Assembly (NCBI RefSeq): GCF_010667575.1
Contig: NZ_JAABNT010000018.1
Location: 1-64,000, forward strand
Origin: Sulfitobacter sediminilitoris
GTDB taxonomy: Bacteria; Pseudomonadota; Alphaproteobacteria; Rhodobacterales; Rhodobacteraceae
Reading direction: 5' to 3'
Length of the DNA stretch: 64,000 nucleotides
The position numbers and the translations under genes were made by a program. The notes under the pieces were generated by a model. That model searched no databases. It was not told the DNA's origin and saw only the letters and a program-made list of their open reading frames with translations. Shown in pieces: positions 52,112 to 61,744 of the stretch; positions within the stretch are counted from its first letter, which is position 1, and the number at the start of each line of letters is the position of its first letter.

Positions 52112-52969
52112 CTGCCGGAACTGTCGGCCATGGCGAAGTCCGAGGCCAACGACGCCAAGGCGTTCATGTCGCGGCAGCAGGACGATGTGCGGATGGTCTA
52201 CGACCGAAGCAGGACCAGCTTCCCGCGCCAGTGCGTGATCTGGGGCACCACGAACGACAAGGAATACCTCCGGGACGCCACTGGTGGCCGCCGCTACCTG
52301 ATCGTCGAGATGACCGCCGAGCAGATCGACACGGACCGCATCGAGCGCGACCGTGACGCGATCTGGCAGGCCGCTGCACTGGGTTACGACGAGATGCGCG
52401 CAGAGCAGCCCTACGGCACCCTGCCGCTGTTCCTCCAAGGCGAGGCTGCCGAGACCGCCAAGCAGATGCAGGAGCGCGCCCGTAAGAGCGAGGCATGGGA
52501 AGGCTGGATGGAGACCATCATCGAATGGTTGGACGAAGGATTGACGCTGCAAGAACTCTTTAACCGACAAGAGCGCGACACGGAGAAGCTGCTCGATGGC
52601 GACGACACGTTCCACGGAGTCCCCCTCACTGCGATGGTGTGCCGGGTTGCCTTTTCCCAACAGGATGCGATGCGGAAGGCCCTGGGGATGAACGCCAATG
52701 CCCCCATCACCGCACAGGCCGAACAGTTTTGGAGCAAGGTCGTGTCGAAGATGAAAGAGCAGGGCTGGATTCACGGCAAAGGCAAAGAGAATGTCCCAGC
52801 CACCCGGAACCGCGCAACCATCGGCGGCAAGCAGAAGATGTGGATGATCCGGCCCGACATTACAGACGAAGAGCGTAAGCGCGGGTTCCGTGTTTGCAAT
52901 CCGGCGCAGGCCCCCGAATCCGGGTCCACACAAGTTGCCGACGACGACGACTACGACGACCTGCTTTAA
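52112..52969 (+). pseudogene. VapE-like phage replication protein, C-terminal part
   Basis: About 285 residues match the C-terminal half of virulence-associated protein E (VapE), a phage or plasmid primase-helicase-like ATPase. LPELSAMAKSEANDAKAFMS, RQQDDVRMVYDRSRTSFPRQCVIWGTTN and YLRDATGGRRYLIVEM are the diagnostic blocks. The Walker A half is missing because the frame is stopped by TAA immediately before LPEL. An ATG at 52130 could still start a shorter product. An acidic DDDDYDDLL tail ends it. It is probably a relic of a prophage or integrated element. Confidence 0.75.
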
Positions 52970-52987
52970 CCCTGACAGGAGACTACA

Positions 52988-53311
52988 ATGACACGCAAGA
53001 CTAAATGGAAACAGGCCAACGCTGAGATCGCCCACCGCACCAAAGTGACGGAGGACGCCGCCTTGAAGATCGCCTCTTTCAGCTTCGCTGACTTCCGGGA
53101 ACTGTTCAAGGACGATGGGTCGCTCACCGAATTTTCGTTCACACGCTACTCGTTGGGGGTCTGCGAGATGGCTCGCAACATCAAGGAAACAGCCGAGATA
53201 GAGGCCAGAAAGCATATGTTGCAGATGATGAATGACGGCGAAGTGGAGATCATCCGGGAGGAAAAAAGGTCTCGCCATCTGAGGGCCGTCCCGGATAACG
53301 ATCTCCTGTAG
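52988..53311 (+). CDS. Small hypothetical protein next to the VapE-like gene
   Basis: A 107-residue, charged and helical protein (MTRKTKWKQANAEIAHRTKV, ADFRELFKDDGSLTEFSFTRYSLGVCEMARN, HMLQMMNDGEVEIIREEKRS). It starts 18 bp after the VapE-like stop with an ACAGGAGA ribosome binding site, so it is a likely companion in the same phage-derived operon. I do not recognise the family. Confidence 0.5.
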   Translation: MTRKTKWKQANAEIAHRTKVTEDAALKIASFSFADFRELFKDDGSLTEFSFTRYSLGVCEMARNIKETAEIEARKHMLQMMNDGEVEIIREEKRSRHLRAVPDNDLL

Positions 53312-53940
53312 CACCCCCACAGTGTATCTGAGTGTATCAGGCTCCCCGTGAGGGGGATTTTTCGTCTAGTAGGGGGTAGTAGGGGGTAGTAGGGGGTCAA
53401 TTTTGTAACCCCTTGAAAAAAAACACTATCTGTTTGGTAGGGTAGTAGGGGGTAGCAAGCCTTCAAAGACCTACGCAGATTTCCGGGTTTTTCGGCGCTT
53501 TTCGGGCCGGGTGGGCCTGTCCCGCCCCCCTATATACACACTCTATATATCATATACTTTTAACTTATATACCCCTACTACCCTACTAATACTCTCAGAT
53601 TCCCCTTGTTTATATGGCCGAAACCCCTAGTAGGGGGGCTACTAAACCCCTACTACCCCCTACTAGATGCTCTCAGAACCCCCCGCAGCACTCTCAGGGT
53701 AATCTCGATCCCACACAGCGCATTAAATCCCCCTCACAGGGAAAATAAGTTGTGGTATCAGGATACCCCAAAAACTGCGGAGAACCGAGGCTCAGCGCAC
53801 CCCCTGAGAGGGGCCGTACCCTGGGAAGGACCCAAGCGACCCCTGCACAGGGATCTGCCCAGCACCACAGTCCCCAGAGATCGCAGCCCCCTGGCTGAGC
53901 TATCCTTTTCATTCCCCACGGCGGGTGTCACAAACACGGC
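53312..53940. other. Repeat-rich noncoding block
   Basis: No supported gene in 629 bp. The block has three perfect tandem TAGTAGGGGG units (53367-53396), a fourth partial cluster at 53437-53455, and complementary CTACTACCC/CCCCTACTA runs at 53571-53587 and 53623-53664. Three copies of CTCTCAG lie at 53592, 53670 and 53691. A TA-rich tract (TATATA) lies at 53531-53571. Left and right clusters are inverted relative to each other and could fold together. Confidence 0.6.
53367..53396 (+). repeat. Three tandem TAGTAGGGGG units
   Basis: Three exact 10-bp units form a tract with three runs of five G on the plus strand. Further GGG runs follow at 53440-53452. G-quadruplex formation is conceivable, as is a protein-binding array. 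Inverted copies occur about 200-290 bp downstream. Confidence 0.75.
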
Positions 53941-55371
53941 ATGTCAAAGAAGACCCTCAACAAGGACAACCTGACCGAGCTGGGCGCAGAGCGTCTGGCA
54001 GATTTACTGCTCGAGGTCAGCACTGGCAGCGCCGACATAAAGCGTCGACTGCGGCTTGAACTGAGCCACAATGTTGGCGCGACAGAGCTTGCACGGGACG
54101 TACGAAAGCGACTCGTGTCGCTGCGCAAATCGACCAGCTTTGTGGGATGGCGCAAGCGCAAATCCCTTATCAAAGACCTCCGCACTCAAGTTGACATGAT
54201 CACCGAAAAGATAGCCCCTGAAGAGCCGACAGAGGCCTTTGATTTGCTGTGGCAGTTCATCGAACTTGCACCGTCAGTCTATGAACGGGTGGATGACAGC
54301 CGTGGCGATGTCGGTGATGTCTTCCGGAAAGCACTGGCACGATTTGAAGATATCGGGCCCCGTGCTTTTCTCGATCCAAAAGCTTTGGCATCCCGCGTGT
54401 GGGATGCACTGCGCGATAACGGCTATGGCGAATTTGATGGGATCATCGGGCTTCTTGCGCCTACACTGAGAGAGGACGGCCTACAGGCCCTCAAAGACTT
54501 GGTCGAAGCCTATCGCGAGATGCCTGCAGAAGCGTTGCAGGACGATCATGAGGCGCTCCGTTTTCTCCGTGATCTGCGCAGCAACAGCGGCAACTACGTG
54601 AGCGATCAGAAAGACCGCCTGATAAAGATGTGCCTGCAGGAGATCGCAGAAGCGAAGGGCGACACAACGGCCTATATTGCCCAGTATTCAGCGCGTGATT
54701 TAGCGCGTCCTGACATAGCTGCCGAGGTTGCTCAACTGTTGCTTTCGCAGGGTGAAGTCAAGGAGGCGCTGAAAACACTGACTGACGCAGACCTTAGCGG
54801 ACGCGCGTTCGGCCAAAAGGAATGGGATGCGGCATATATTGCCTGTCTGATCGCGCTTGACCGGATTGATGAGGCTCAGTCCCATCGTTGGGCCCGCTTC
54901 AGTGACACGCTTAATCCGGACCTTTTGCGGGACTATCTTAAGGTCTTACCCGACTTTGATGATATTGAGGCGGAGGACAAAGCAAAGGCCAAGGCTCTGG
55001 ATTTTGAAAACCTGCACCTGGCTTTGATGTTCTTTCTGGATTGGCCGGACCTGACCTGTGCTGCGCGCCTGATCGAGAGCCGTGCTGATGAACTGGATGG
55101 GGATCTCTATCACATCCTGACCCCAGGTGCTGAAGCCCTGCGAGAGAAGCATCCTTTGGCGGCGGTTTTGCTGTGGCGGGCCATGATTGATCATGCGCTC
55201 ACTGAGGGTCGCTCAACCCGCTATGGCCATGCAGCTGATCATCTGATGGACTGTGCGGCAGTTGATGACATAATCAGCGATTACGGGTCGTTTGTACCGC
55301 ATTTGAGTTATCTGGAAAACTTGCGCACGCGGCACGACCGAAAGACGTCTTTTTGGCAGAGAGTGCACTAA
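53941..55371 (+). CDS. DUF6880 family protein
   Basis: A 476-residue, mostly helical protein. The N-terminal LTELGAERLADLLLEVSTGSADIKRRLRLELSHN block and the following VRKRLVSLRKSTSFVGWRKRKSLIKDLRTQVDMI are typical of DUF6880 proteins. Later parts form TPR-like helical pairs, and the C-terminus contains HPLAAVLLWRAMIDHALTEGRSTRYGHAADHL. No enzymatic motif or signal peptide is seen, and the function is unknown. It starts after the repeat-rich block and precedes rsgA by 21 bp, without evidence of a shared role. Confidence 0.65.
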   Translation: MSKKTLNKDNLTELGAERLADLLLEVSTGSADIKRRLRLELSHNVGATELARDVRKRLVSLRKSTSFVGWRKRKSLIKDLRTQVDMITEKIAPEEPTEAFDLLWQFIELAPSVYERVDDSRGDVGDVFRKALARFEDIGPRAFLDPKALASRVWDALRDNGYGEFDGIIGLLAPTLREDGLQALKDLVEAYREMPAEALQDDHEALRFLRDLRSNSGNYVSDQKDRLIKMCLQEIAEAKGDTTAYIAQYSARDLARPDIAAEVAQLLLSQGEVKEALKTLTDADLSGRAFGQKEWDAAYIACLIALDRIDEAQSHRWARFSDTLNPDLLRDYLKVLPDFDDIEAEDKAKAKALDFENLHLALMFFLDWPDLTCAARLIESRADELDGDLYHILTPGAEALREKHPLAAVLLWRAMIDHALTEGRSTRYGHAADHLMDCAAVDDIISDYGSFVPHLSYLENLRTRHDRKTSFWQRVH

Positions 55372-55392
55372 GGCTTGCATCGATCTGATGCC

Positions 55393-56445
55393 ATGTGCAT
55401 TCAAGCAACCGTGCCCCATTCATTCAATCAAAATTCAAGGTCTTTGGCTGCCCTCGGATGGTCGGAGTTCTTTTCCGTCCAACTGGAACCCGGCGAGGCA
55501 GATTATGCCCGTATGCGTATTGCAACCGTACATCGGTCCCGGGTGACAGCTGAATCCGAAGAAGGTCCGGTAAGGCTAAGCCTTCCTTCTCAAACCAATA
55601 CGACGGATTTTGCCGTTGGGGATTGGGTCCTGGTCGACCCTCAAACCCGCATGCTTGTTCGTTGGTTGGAAAGACGCACCCTTCTGCAGCGCCGTACCGT
55701 GGGTGCGCGTAACCAGCAGCTCATCGCCGCAAACGTGGACACGCTTTTCATCGTGACGTCCTGCAATGATGATTTCAATCCGGCCAGGCTGGAGCGATAT
55801 CTAGCCCTCGCAAATGAAGCCGGAACAACCCCGGTGATCGTTCTGACGAAAGCAGATAAGGTCACTGAAGTAGAGTCCTATCAACAGCAGGCAGCAGCCC
55901 TTCAATCCGGAATTGCTGTTGTTTCGTTAAACGCGAAAACGCATGAAGCGGCAGCGGCTCTGGCTCTTTGGTGTAGACCCGGGCAAACCGTTGCGCTTGT
56001 CGGATCATCTGGGGTGGGGAAATCAACATTGCTGAACACACTCGCTGCCAAGCCACCTGACGAAGCGCAGCTTACAGGCGACATTCGAGAGAACGACGCC
56101 AAGGGGCGCCACACAACCACGTCGCGCTCGCTCCATGCTATTGAAGGTGGCGGTTGGCTAATTGATACGCCGGGAATGCGGACGCTTCATGTCAGCGATG
56201 TTGCCGCAGGTCTGGACATTCTGTTTGCAGAGATCAGCGAACTTGCACCCACGTGTCGCTTCAGAGATTGCACCCACGCGTACGAACCGGGCTGTGCAGT
56301 TCAGGCCGCGGTTGCAGCTGGTATGCTCGACCCGGCGCGACTTGACCGATGGAGGAAGCTTCGCGAAGAAGATCGCGAAAACACTCCATCTGGCTCTAGT
56401 TCGCGCGGCAACAAGCCCCCGAAGGCTCGCGGTAAACGGCGGTGA
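55393..56445 (+). CDS. rsgA: Ribosome small subunit-dependent GTPase A
   Basis: A 350-residue protein with circularly permuted GTPase motifs: TKADK (G4) near residue 155 comes before GSSGVGKST (G1) near 205 and DTPGMRTL (G3). An N-terminal OB fold (VGDWVLVDPQTRMLVRWLERRTLLQR) precedes these. The C-terminal zinc site is CRFRDCTHAYEPGC. It is a late 30S-subunit assembly GTPase that checks the decoding site. The start at 55393 is the first ATG with a credible context; a TTG at 55375 is also in frame. A Lys/Arg-rich tail ends the protein. Confidence 0.93.
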   Translation: MCIQATVPHSFNQNSRSLAALGWSEFFSVQLEPGEADYARMRIATVHRSRVTAESEEGPVRLSLPSQTNTTDFAVGDWVLVDPQTRMLVRWLERRTLLQRRTVGARNQQLIAANVDTLFIVTSCNDDFNPARLERYLALANEAGTTPVIVLTKADKVTEVESYQQQAAALQSGIAVVSLNAKTHEAAAALALWCRPGQTVALVGSSGVGKSTLLNTLAAKPPDEAQLTGDIRENDAKGRHTTTSRSLHAIEGGGWLIDTPGMRTLHVSDVAAGLDILFAEISELAPTCRFRDCTHAYEPGCAVQAAVAAGMLDPARLDRWRKLREEDRENTPSGSSSRGNKPPKARGKRR

Positions 56446-56527
56446 AGCTGATGCAACGTTGTGGTTGTGTTCGGAATGAACGATGAAGTGGAAGAGTATC
56501 TCAGACCACTGAACAGGAGATTTAGGC

Positions 56528-56863
56528 GTGATAATTTTCGGATTGAGGACCTGCGCAGTTTGTCAAAGATGCTTGAAGGCGTTGGAGGCAACCGGGAGGG
56601 ACGTCAGTTTCCGCGATGTTCGGGCGGAGCCTCTGAGCGAAGCAGAACTTGCGGAGTTGATTGTTGAGTTTGGAGATCGCTTGGTAGACCGAACTTCGAA
56701 CGACTATCGGGCGCTGAATGACTGGCTTAAAAACTCTGAGGCAGAAGCGCAGATATCCGCCCAGCCGAAGGTGATGACCCGTCCCGTGATACGCGATCAT
56801 GATGAGTTTTACTTAGGTTGGGACGACGCAGTTCAAAAAGCCTTAACCCGTCAACGAGAATGA
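56528..56863 (+). CDS. ArsC/Spx-family protein
   Basis: A 111-residue protein with the thioredoxin-like ArsC/Spx fold. The active-site region is LRTCAVCQRCLKALE (Cys-x-x-Cys near residue 9), followed by DVRAEPLSEAELAELI and KVMTRPVIRDHDEFYLGWDD, which are the standard later blocks. It could be an arsenate reductase-like enzyme or an Spx-like regulator. The first Cys of the CxxC is the one ArsC uses. Translation starts at a GTG. It lies 10 bp upstream of an SDR gene on the same strand. Confidence 0.8.
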   Translation: MIIFGLRTCAVCQRCLKALEATGRDVSFRDVRAEPLSEAELAELIVEFGDRLVDRTSNDYRALNDWLKNSEAEAQISAQPKVMTRPVIRDHDEFYLGWDDAVQKALTRQRE

Positions 56864-56873
56864 GGATAATCAC

Positions 56874-57545
56874 ATGGATAAGACACTTTTCATCACAGGC
56901 GCCTCAAGCGGCATTGGAGCAGCCACGGCACGTGCAGCTGTGAGCGCCAGCTGGCGGGTAGGTCTTTTTGCGCGTTCCAAGGACAAGCTGGACGCTTTGG
57001 CAAAAAGTCTGGGCAGCAAAGCAACAGCCCTACCGGGTGATGCGACTGATCTGGACAGCCAGCATAGCGCGATGAAGACCTTTGCCAATGAAACTGGCGG
57101 TATTGATGCGGCCTTCGCAAACGCTGGTATGGGTCTTTCCGCGGCGGGGACCGATGCAGGCGATCCCGGCGAATGGGAGCAGATGATCCGGCTCAACATT
57201 CTCGGCGTACTCTGGACCGTGAAGGCAGCAATGCCGTATCTCAAAGAACGGAAGGGCCACTTGCTGCTGACAGGGTCAGCTGCCGGACGACGCCATATAT
57301 CGGGATCCGTTTATGGCGCCTCTAAGTGGTTCGTGCATGGTTACGGTGGGAACCTGTCAGAGGAGATGAAGTCTTTCGGTGGGCGTTGCACCGTGGTGGC
57401 TCCCGGCATGGTGGACACACCCTTCTTCGACACGCCGAAACCAGACAAGCTCCAGCCCGAAGATGTGGCTGACGCGGTGATGCACGCTTTGAACGCTGAT
57501 CCGAGGTGTGCCGTGAACGAAATATTCCTGATGCCGACACAATAG
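56874..57545 (+). CDS. Short-chain dehydrogenase/reductase
   Basis: A 223-residue SDR protein. The cofactor loop is FITGASSGIGAAT at the N-terminus, followed by the structural FANAGMGL (NAG motif). The catalytic triad is the Ser of LLTGSAAG with the Tyr and Lys of VYGASKWF. The absence of an Asp after the second strand and the presence of LFARSKDKLD suggest NADP(H) use. The substrate is unknown. It is probably co-transcribed with the ArsC/Spx-like gene 10 bp upstream. Confidence 0.88.
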   Translation: MDKTLFITGASSGIGAATARAAVSASWRVGLFARSKDKLDALAKSLGSKATALPGDATDLDSQHSAMKTFANETGGIDAAFANAGMGLSAAGTDAGDPGEWEQMIRLNILGVLWTVKAAMPYLKERKGHLLLTGSAAGRRHISGSVYGASKWFVHGYGGNLSEEMKSFGGRCTVVAPGMVDTPFFDTPKPDKLQPEDVADAVMHALNADPRCAVNEIFLMPTQ

Positions 57546-57695
57546 GCTCTACGCCGGTCCCATCAGAGAAAACCTGTCTGACCGGCGGGAAGAAACGCAG
57601 ATGCATTTCCCTCCCGCCGGCATAGTTACATCGTAACCTCGCACCTCATGCATTTGCTGGAGTTTGATTGAGGTTCGGCAACTCAATTACACCGA

Positions 57696-58619
57696 TTAGA
57701 GCCCGGGAAAGTCCGCATAGACGAGAGCATGATCACTTGCATGGTTCTGCATTGTGTCATGAACAGCAAAAGAGCCGGGTTCAGAGAGATATCGGGTCAT
57801 TCCAGTTCGCACTATCTGGGGAACGACATCTGGGTATTCTTTTGCCAATCGCGGGGACACAAAAATCCGGTCTGGCCGTGAGTGCACATGCGTGTCCGGC
57901 ACTTCGAAGGTCCAATCGGTTCCGCGTGGCAAACGATCCAGCAGATCCTCAGAAAAGCCCTGCTTTAATGGTTCAAGCGCCGACGGGTCAGAGCCGCGCC
58001 CCCAAGAGGGCTCATTAAAATCTCCCACAATTATCCATCGCTCGTCTTCTGGCTTCAGAAAACGGCTTTCGACAATCTTCCGGACAGCGCGCGCCTCGGC
58101 CTCCCGTACTATCTGAGCCTTGGCTTTATCCGGATAAGGCGCCTTGAAGTGACAAACAAACAGCGTGAAAGTTTCAAAGTCGACTTGTAGGCAATCGCGA
58201 CGAAAGAGTGGAAAATTTCGAAGGTCTTCTGGCAAATCTGTCAGCCCAAAATCTATACCAGTCAGATGCGCATGGCTTTTGACGGACAGCGGTGCGACCT
58301 TTGAAAGCACAGCCACATCGAGGCCACGACCATCGTTGCCGGGTAAACAAGTGCGGGCAGGGTAAAGAGGTGACCCGGCCTTGAGCAGGAATTGGTCATG
58401 GAAGAAGTCCAGGGACTCATCATCAAACACTTCCTGAAGAGCAATGACATCGGCTTGCGCCGCCGCCATGACCTTGGCGGTCAAAGTTCGGTCAGCAATA
58501 TCCTGATCGACCGATCTGGGCCGGTCATCAAAGTCCTGATCCACGGCGCCATCAAGAACCAGGCGTCCCTGCCTCTCGCGCAGTCGTAGATTTTGTACAT
58601 TGAAAGTGGCCAGACGCAT
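57696..58619 (-). CDS. Endonuclease/exonuclease/phosphatase family protein
   Basis: A 307-residue protein with EEP-family motifs: LATFNVQNLRL at the start, ALQEVFDDESLDFF (metal-binding Glu), WIIVGDFNEP (Asp/Asn pair) and HASDHALVYADFP at the C-terminus (Asp/His catalytic pair). It has no signal peptide. Substrates in this family range from DNA to phospholipids and phosphoinositides, so the activity is not resolved. It is transcribed convergently to the SDR gene. Confidence 0.83.
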   Translation of the reverse strand: MRLATFNVQNLRLRERQGRLVLDGAVDQDFDDRPRSVDQDIADRTLTAKVMAAAQADVIALQEVFDDESLDFFHDQFLLKAGSPLYPARTCLPGNDGRGLDVAVLSKVAPLSVKSHAHLTGIDFGLTDLPEDLRNFPLFRRDCLQVDFETFTLFVCHFKAPYPDKAKAQIVREAEARAVRKIVESRFLKPEDERWIIVGDFNEPSWGRGSDPSALEPLKQGFSEDLLDRLPRGTDWTFEVPDTHVHSRPDRIFVSPRLAKEYPDVVPQIVRTGMTRYLSEPGSFAVHDTMQNHASDHALVYADFPGL

Positions 58620-58834
58620 TTTGGCTACCTTTGGTCATTTGGCCGTTCCTAGACTACCTGAATCGTCGACGCGACCATCTTTGATACAACGCACGGCGTG
58701 TAAGGCTTTCTGCTGCTTTATGGCAAAAACACTAGGACAGCCTTTTAGAGGCAGGTTCTCAGTCCTAAACCTGCAATGGTTTGGTGCTTTGCGCATGCGA
58801 TGCTATCAACACTCACACCTCCGATAGGACCGGC

Positions 58835-60087
58835 ATGTCAATTCTCCAGATTACATCACTTCTTATCGTGCTGGCCGGAGCCTTTGGGGCAATCAACTAT
58901 CTCTTTCTGAAGTTGCCATCCGCGATCGGGATCCTCGTCGTGGCGCTGGCCACATCTTTCGCAGTCATTGCCACGGATGCCTTGTTTCCAAGTCTGACTG
59001 TCGAGGAACAGATCCGCGCGCAGGTGCTCGAGTTGGAGTTCTCAGATGCTTTGTTGGAAGGCATGTTAGGACTTTTGCTCTTTGCCGGTGCCCTGCACGT
59101 CAAACTTTCGGATTTGCGCAAAGCATGGTTGGTCATTTTTCTGATGGCTACGATCGGTGTGGGGGTTTCGACGGCTATCGTTGGTTTCGGCTTTAGCTGG
59201 ATCACGGGGATGCCTTTATTTGTTGCGCTGGTCTTTGGCGCACTGATCTCACCGACGGATCCGGTTGCAGTCCTGGGTGTGCTGCGCGAGGCAGAACTCC
59301 CTAAGTCGCTTGAAACCAAAATAGCTGGAGAAAGCCTCTTTAACGATGGCGTCGGCTATGTCGTCTTTTTGGTGCTCGTTGGATTTGCCTTTCCGACTGG
59401 AGGCGGCCATGGGTCTAGCCTCGCTGATGCCGGGGTGTTGTTCATCCAGGAAGCATTGGGCGGGGCCATCTTGGGTTTGGTTCTCGGCTGGCTGACCTTT
59501 CGGGTCATGCGAAAGATCGATGATTATTCCCTGGAAGTGCTGATCACCCTCGGTCTTGCGTTTGGCGGTTATGAACTGGCTGTCTGGCTTCATGTATCTG
59601 CACCGATCATGGCGGTCTGTGCAGGTCTCCTTATCGGCGACATTGGTTCCAAACATGGCATGTCTGAAGAAACCCGCCAATACGTCGAAGCCTTCTGGAA
59701 GTTGGTCGATGAAATACTGAACGCTGTGCTGTTTCTAATGATGGGTTTGAGGTCTTCGCGATTGCCTTTGAAATGGACTTCCTCATCGCGGGTTTCATGG
59801 CCATCTTGCTTGCACTCGTCGCGCGACTTGCCGCCGTTGCCGTCCCGATGTTGATCCTGAAGCCCTTTCGTACCTTCAGCAGGGGTGTCATCCCGATCAT
59901 GACCTGGGGCGGTCTGAAGGGCGGCATTTCCGTCGCACTGGCCTTGTCTTTGCCCGACAGCGAGTGGAAGCCACTGATCTTGACGGTCACGTATATTGTC
60001 GTGATCTTCTCAATCATAGTGCAGGGACTTACCGTAACACGCCTTGCAGAACGGGTCGGGCGCGCGCCAGAGTTGCCCAATGATTGA
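58835..60087 (+). pseudogene. CPA1-type Na+/H+ antiporter broken by one frameshift
   Basis: The first 303 codons give an NhaP/NhaK-like antiporter: SPTDPVAVLGVL and AGESLFNDGVGYVVFLVL, the substrate-site regions. The frame then breaks within GGG at 59743-59745 (LFLMMG then junk). Reading in the next frame restores FEVFAIAFEMDFLIAGFMAI, and the expected TWGGLKGGISVALALSLP appears to the stop at 60087. One missing G in that run would repair the gene, giving about 417 residues. The break may be a sequencing error or a true inactivation. No role can be inferred beyond Na+(K+)/H+ exchange at the inner membrane. Confidence 0.8.
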
Positions 60088-60190
60088 CCGCGACGCGTTT
60101 GGTGTTGTTCCAGCAATGGCGATTGTCGGTTGATATCTATACCATCAAGGCAAAGAGCCGCTCTGGCCGTCTGTTGAAAAGGAGTACTTG

Positions 60191-61336
60191 ATGACCGCGC
60201 CTGCACCATTTCAAATCCATGCAACAGATGCCCAATTGGAGGATTTACGGGCTCGATTGCACAATACGCGATGGCCGGAAAGGGAAGTCGTCGATGACTG
60301 GTCTCAGGGCACACCGCTGAGTTACGTCCAAGAGGTGTCCACCTACTGGGCCGACCAGTACGACTGGCGCTCCCGCGAAGCCGCGCTGAACCGACTTACC
60401 CAGTGGCGGGGGGAGGCGGAGGGCTTTGGCCTCCATTTTGTCCATATGCGCTCACCGCATGAAAACGCCTTGCCTCTTTTGCTCAGTCACGGTTGGCCCG
60501 GTTCAATAGTCGAATTCGCCAAGGCAATCCCAAGTCTGCTGGACCCGGTCGCGTATGGTGGCAAGGCAGAGGATGCCTTTCATATTGTGGCACCGTCGCT
60601 GCCAGGATTTGGCTTCTCGGACAAACCAAAAACGCCCGGAACCGGCGTCCATAGAATAGCGACGCTGTTTGACAGTCTGATGCGCGGGCTGGGCTATGAC
60701 CGCTATGTGGCCCAGGGTGGAGACTGGGGCTCCGTGATCACGACATGCATTGGAGCTCAGAACCTGGGCGCATGCTCTGCGATTCACGTGAACATGCCAA
60801 TTGGTCGACCAACGGCCGATGACATGAACAGCTCTGACCCGGATGCTCGGGCGGGCCTGGCCGCGTTGCAAGCCTATCAGGATTGGGATTCAGGTTATTC
60901 CAAACAACAAGCCACGCGTCCCCAGACAATCGGTTATGGCCTCGCGGATTCTCCTACCGGTCAGGCAGCGTGGATTCTTGAGAAGTTCTGGCGCTGGACA
61001 GACTGTGACGGTCATCCAGAGTATGCGCTGACACGCGACGAGATGCTGGACAACATCATGCTGTACTGGCTGCCGAATACGGCAACTTCTTCTGCTCGGA
61101 TTTATTGGGAGAGCTTCGGAAAGCCACTTCTGAAAGAAACCGGCCCGGTGAAACTGCCGACAGGTTGCTCGCTCTTCCCCAAAGAAATATTCCGCCCGCC
61201 GCGCCAATGGGCAGAGCGGGAGTATGCCAACATTACCTATTGGAATAAGCTAGACAAAGGCGGCCACTTCGCCGCGTTTGAGCAGCCGGAGACCTTTGTT
61301 GACGAGTTGCGCTGCTTTTTCAGAGAGTTTCGCTAG
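60191..61336 (+). CDS. Epoxide hydrolase (EHN-domain type)
   Basis: A 381-residue protein. The N-terminal EHN domain (QIHATDAQLEDLRARLHNTRWPE) is followed by the alpha/beta hydrolase core. The oxyanion loop HGWPGS lies near residue 105, and the nucleophilic Asp is in QGGDWGSVITT near 185. The catalytic His is in LDKGGHFAAFEQPE near the C-terminus. It hydrolyses epoxides to diols in the cytoplasm. The start at 60191 has an AAAAGGAG ribosome binding site; the TTG three bases upstream is less likely. No partner gene is obvious. Confidence 0.9.
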   Translation: MTAPAPFQIHATDAQLEDLRARLHNTRWPEREVVDDWSQGTPLSYVQEVSTYWADQYDWRSREAALNRLTQWRGEAEGFGLHFVHMRSPHENALPLLLSHGWPGSIVEFAKAIPSLLDPVAYGGKAEDAFHIVAPSLPGFGFSDKPKTPGTGVHRIATLFDSLMRGLGYDRYVAQGGDWGSVITTCIGAQNLGACSAIHVNMPIGRPTADDMNSSDPDARAGLAALQAYQDWDSGYSKQQATRPQTIGYGLADSPTGQAAWILEKFWRWTDCDGHPEYALTRDEMLDNIMLYWLPNTATSSARIYWESFGKPLLKETGPVKLPTGCSLFPKEIFRPPRQWAEREYANITYWNKLDKGGHFAAFEQPETFVDELRCFFREFR

Positions 61337-61513
61337 TTGCCGCGGCAATGCAGTAGAACTCACTCTTGAGGCGTGGCGTCCCTTTTCCCAACCGACGTCA
61401 CTCAAGGCGCACGATTTCGGCGCTTAGCATCTCTTGCTGCGATGCGCTCGCCGAATTCCTTGCGGCAATGCATCACCATTTACCGATCATTCGCAAGTTT
61501 GCTAAGAACACGC

Positions 61514-61702
61514 ATGAAGACGGGAACGCGAGTAATCGTAACCTTTGGCGAAGGCACTGATCTTGATCCATCACCGGGCAAGGTCATCGACTTGCTGTTT
61601 GGATCGGAAAACGGGCTGCTGATAAAAGTTCTGCATGACAACGGACAAGAAAATTGGCACCTGGCAAAGATGGTCAGTCCATTACTTCGGCCTGTTTCCT
61701 GA
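61514..61702 (+). CDS. Small hypothetical protein
   Basis: A 62-residue protein starting MKTGTRVIVTFGEGTDLDPS. It is strand-rich (VIDLLFGSENGLLIKVLHDNGQENWHLAK) and could be a small SH3-like barrel. It lies upstream of the hydratase gene on the same strand. There is no convincing ribosome binding site, and family evidence is absent. Confidence 0.35.
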   Translation: MKTGTRVIVTFGEGTDLDPSPGKVIDLLFGSENGLLIKVLHDNGQENWHLAKMVSPLLRPVS

Positions 61703-61744
61703 CGCAAACATCAGTGCAGCTAGGCGCTGCAAAGAGGTTCTTGG

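Noticed and set aside
52085..53320. Minus-strand open frame of about 411 codons opposite the VapE-like gene
   Set aside because: The plus strand contains recognisable VapE motifs; the minus-strand product is His/Leu-rich with no motif.
53367..53664. Possible CRISPR array in the TAGTAGGGGG region
   Set aside because: The units are 10 bp with no spacers, occur in both orientations, and have no cas genes nearby.
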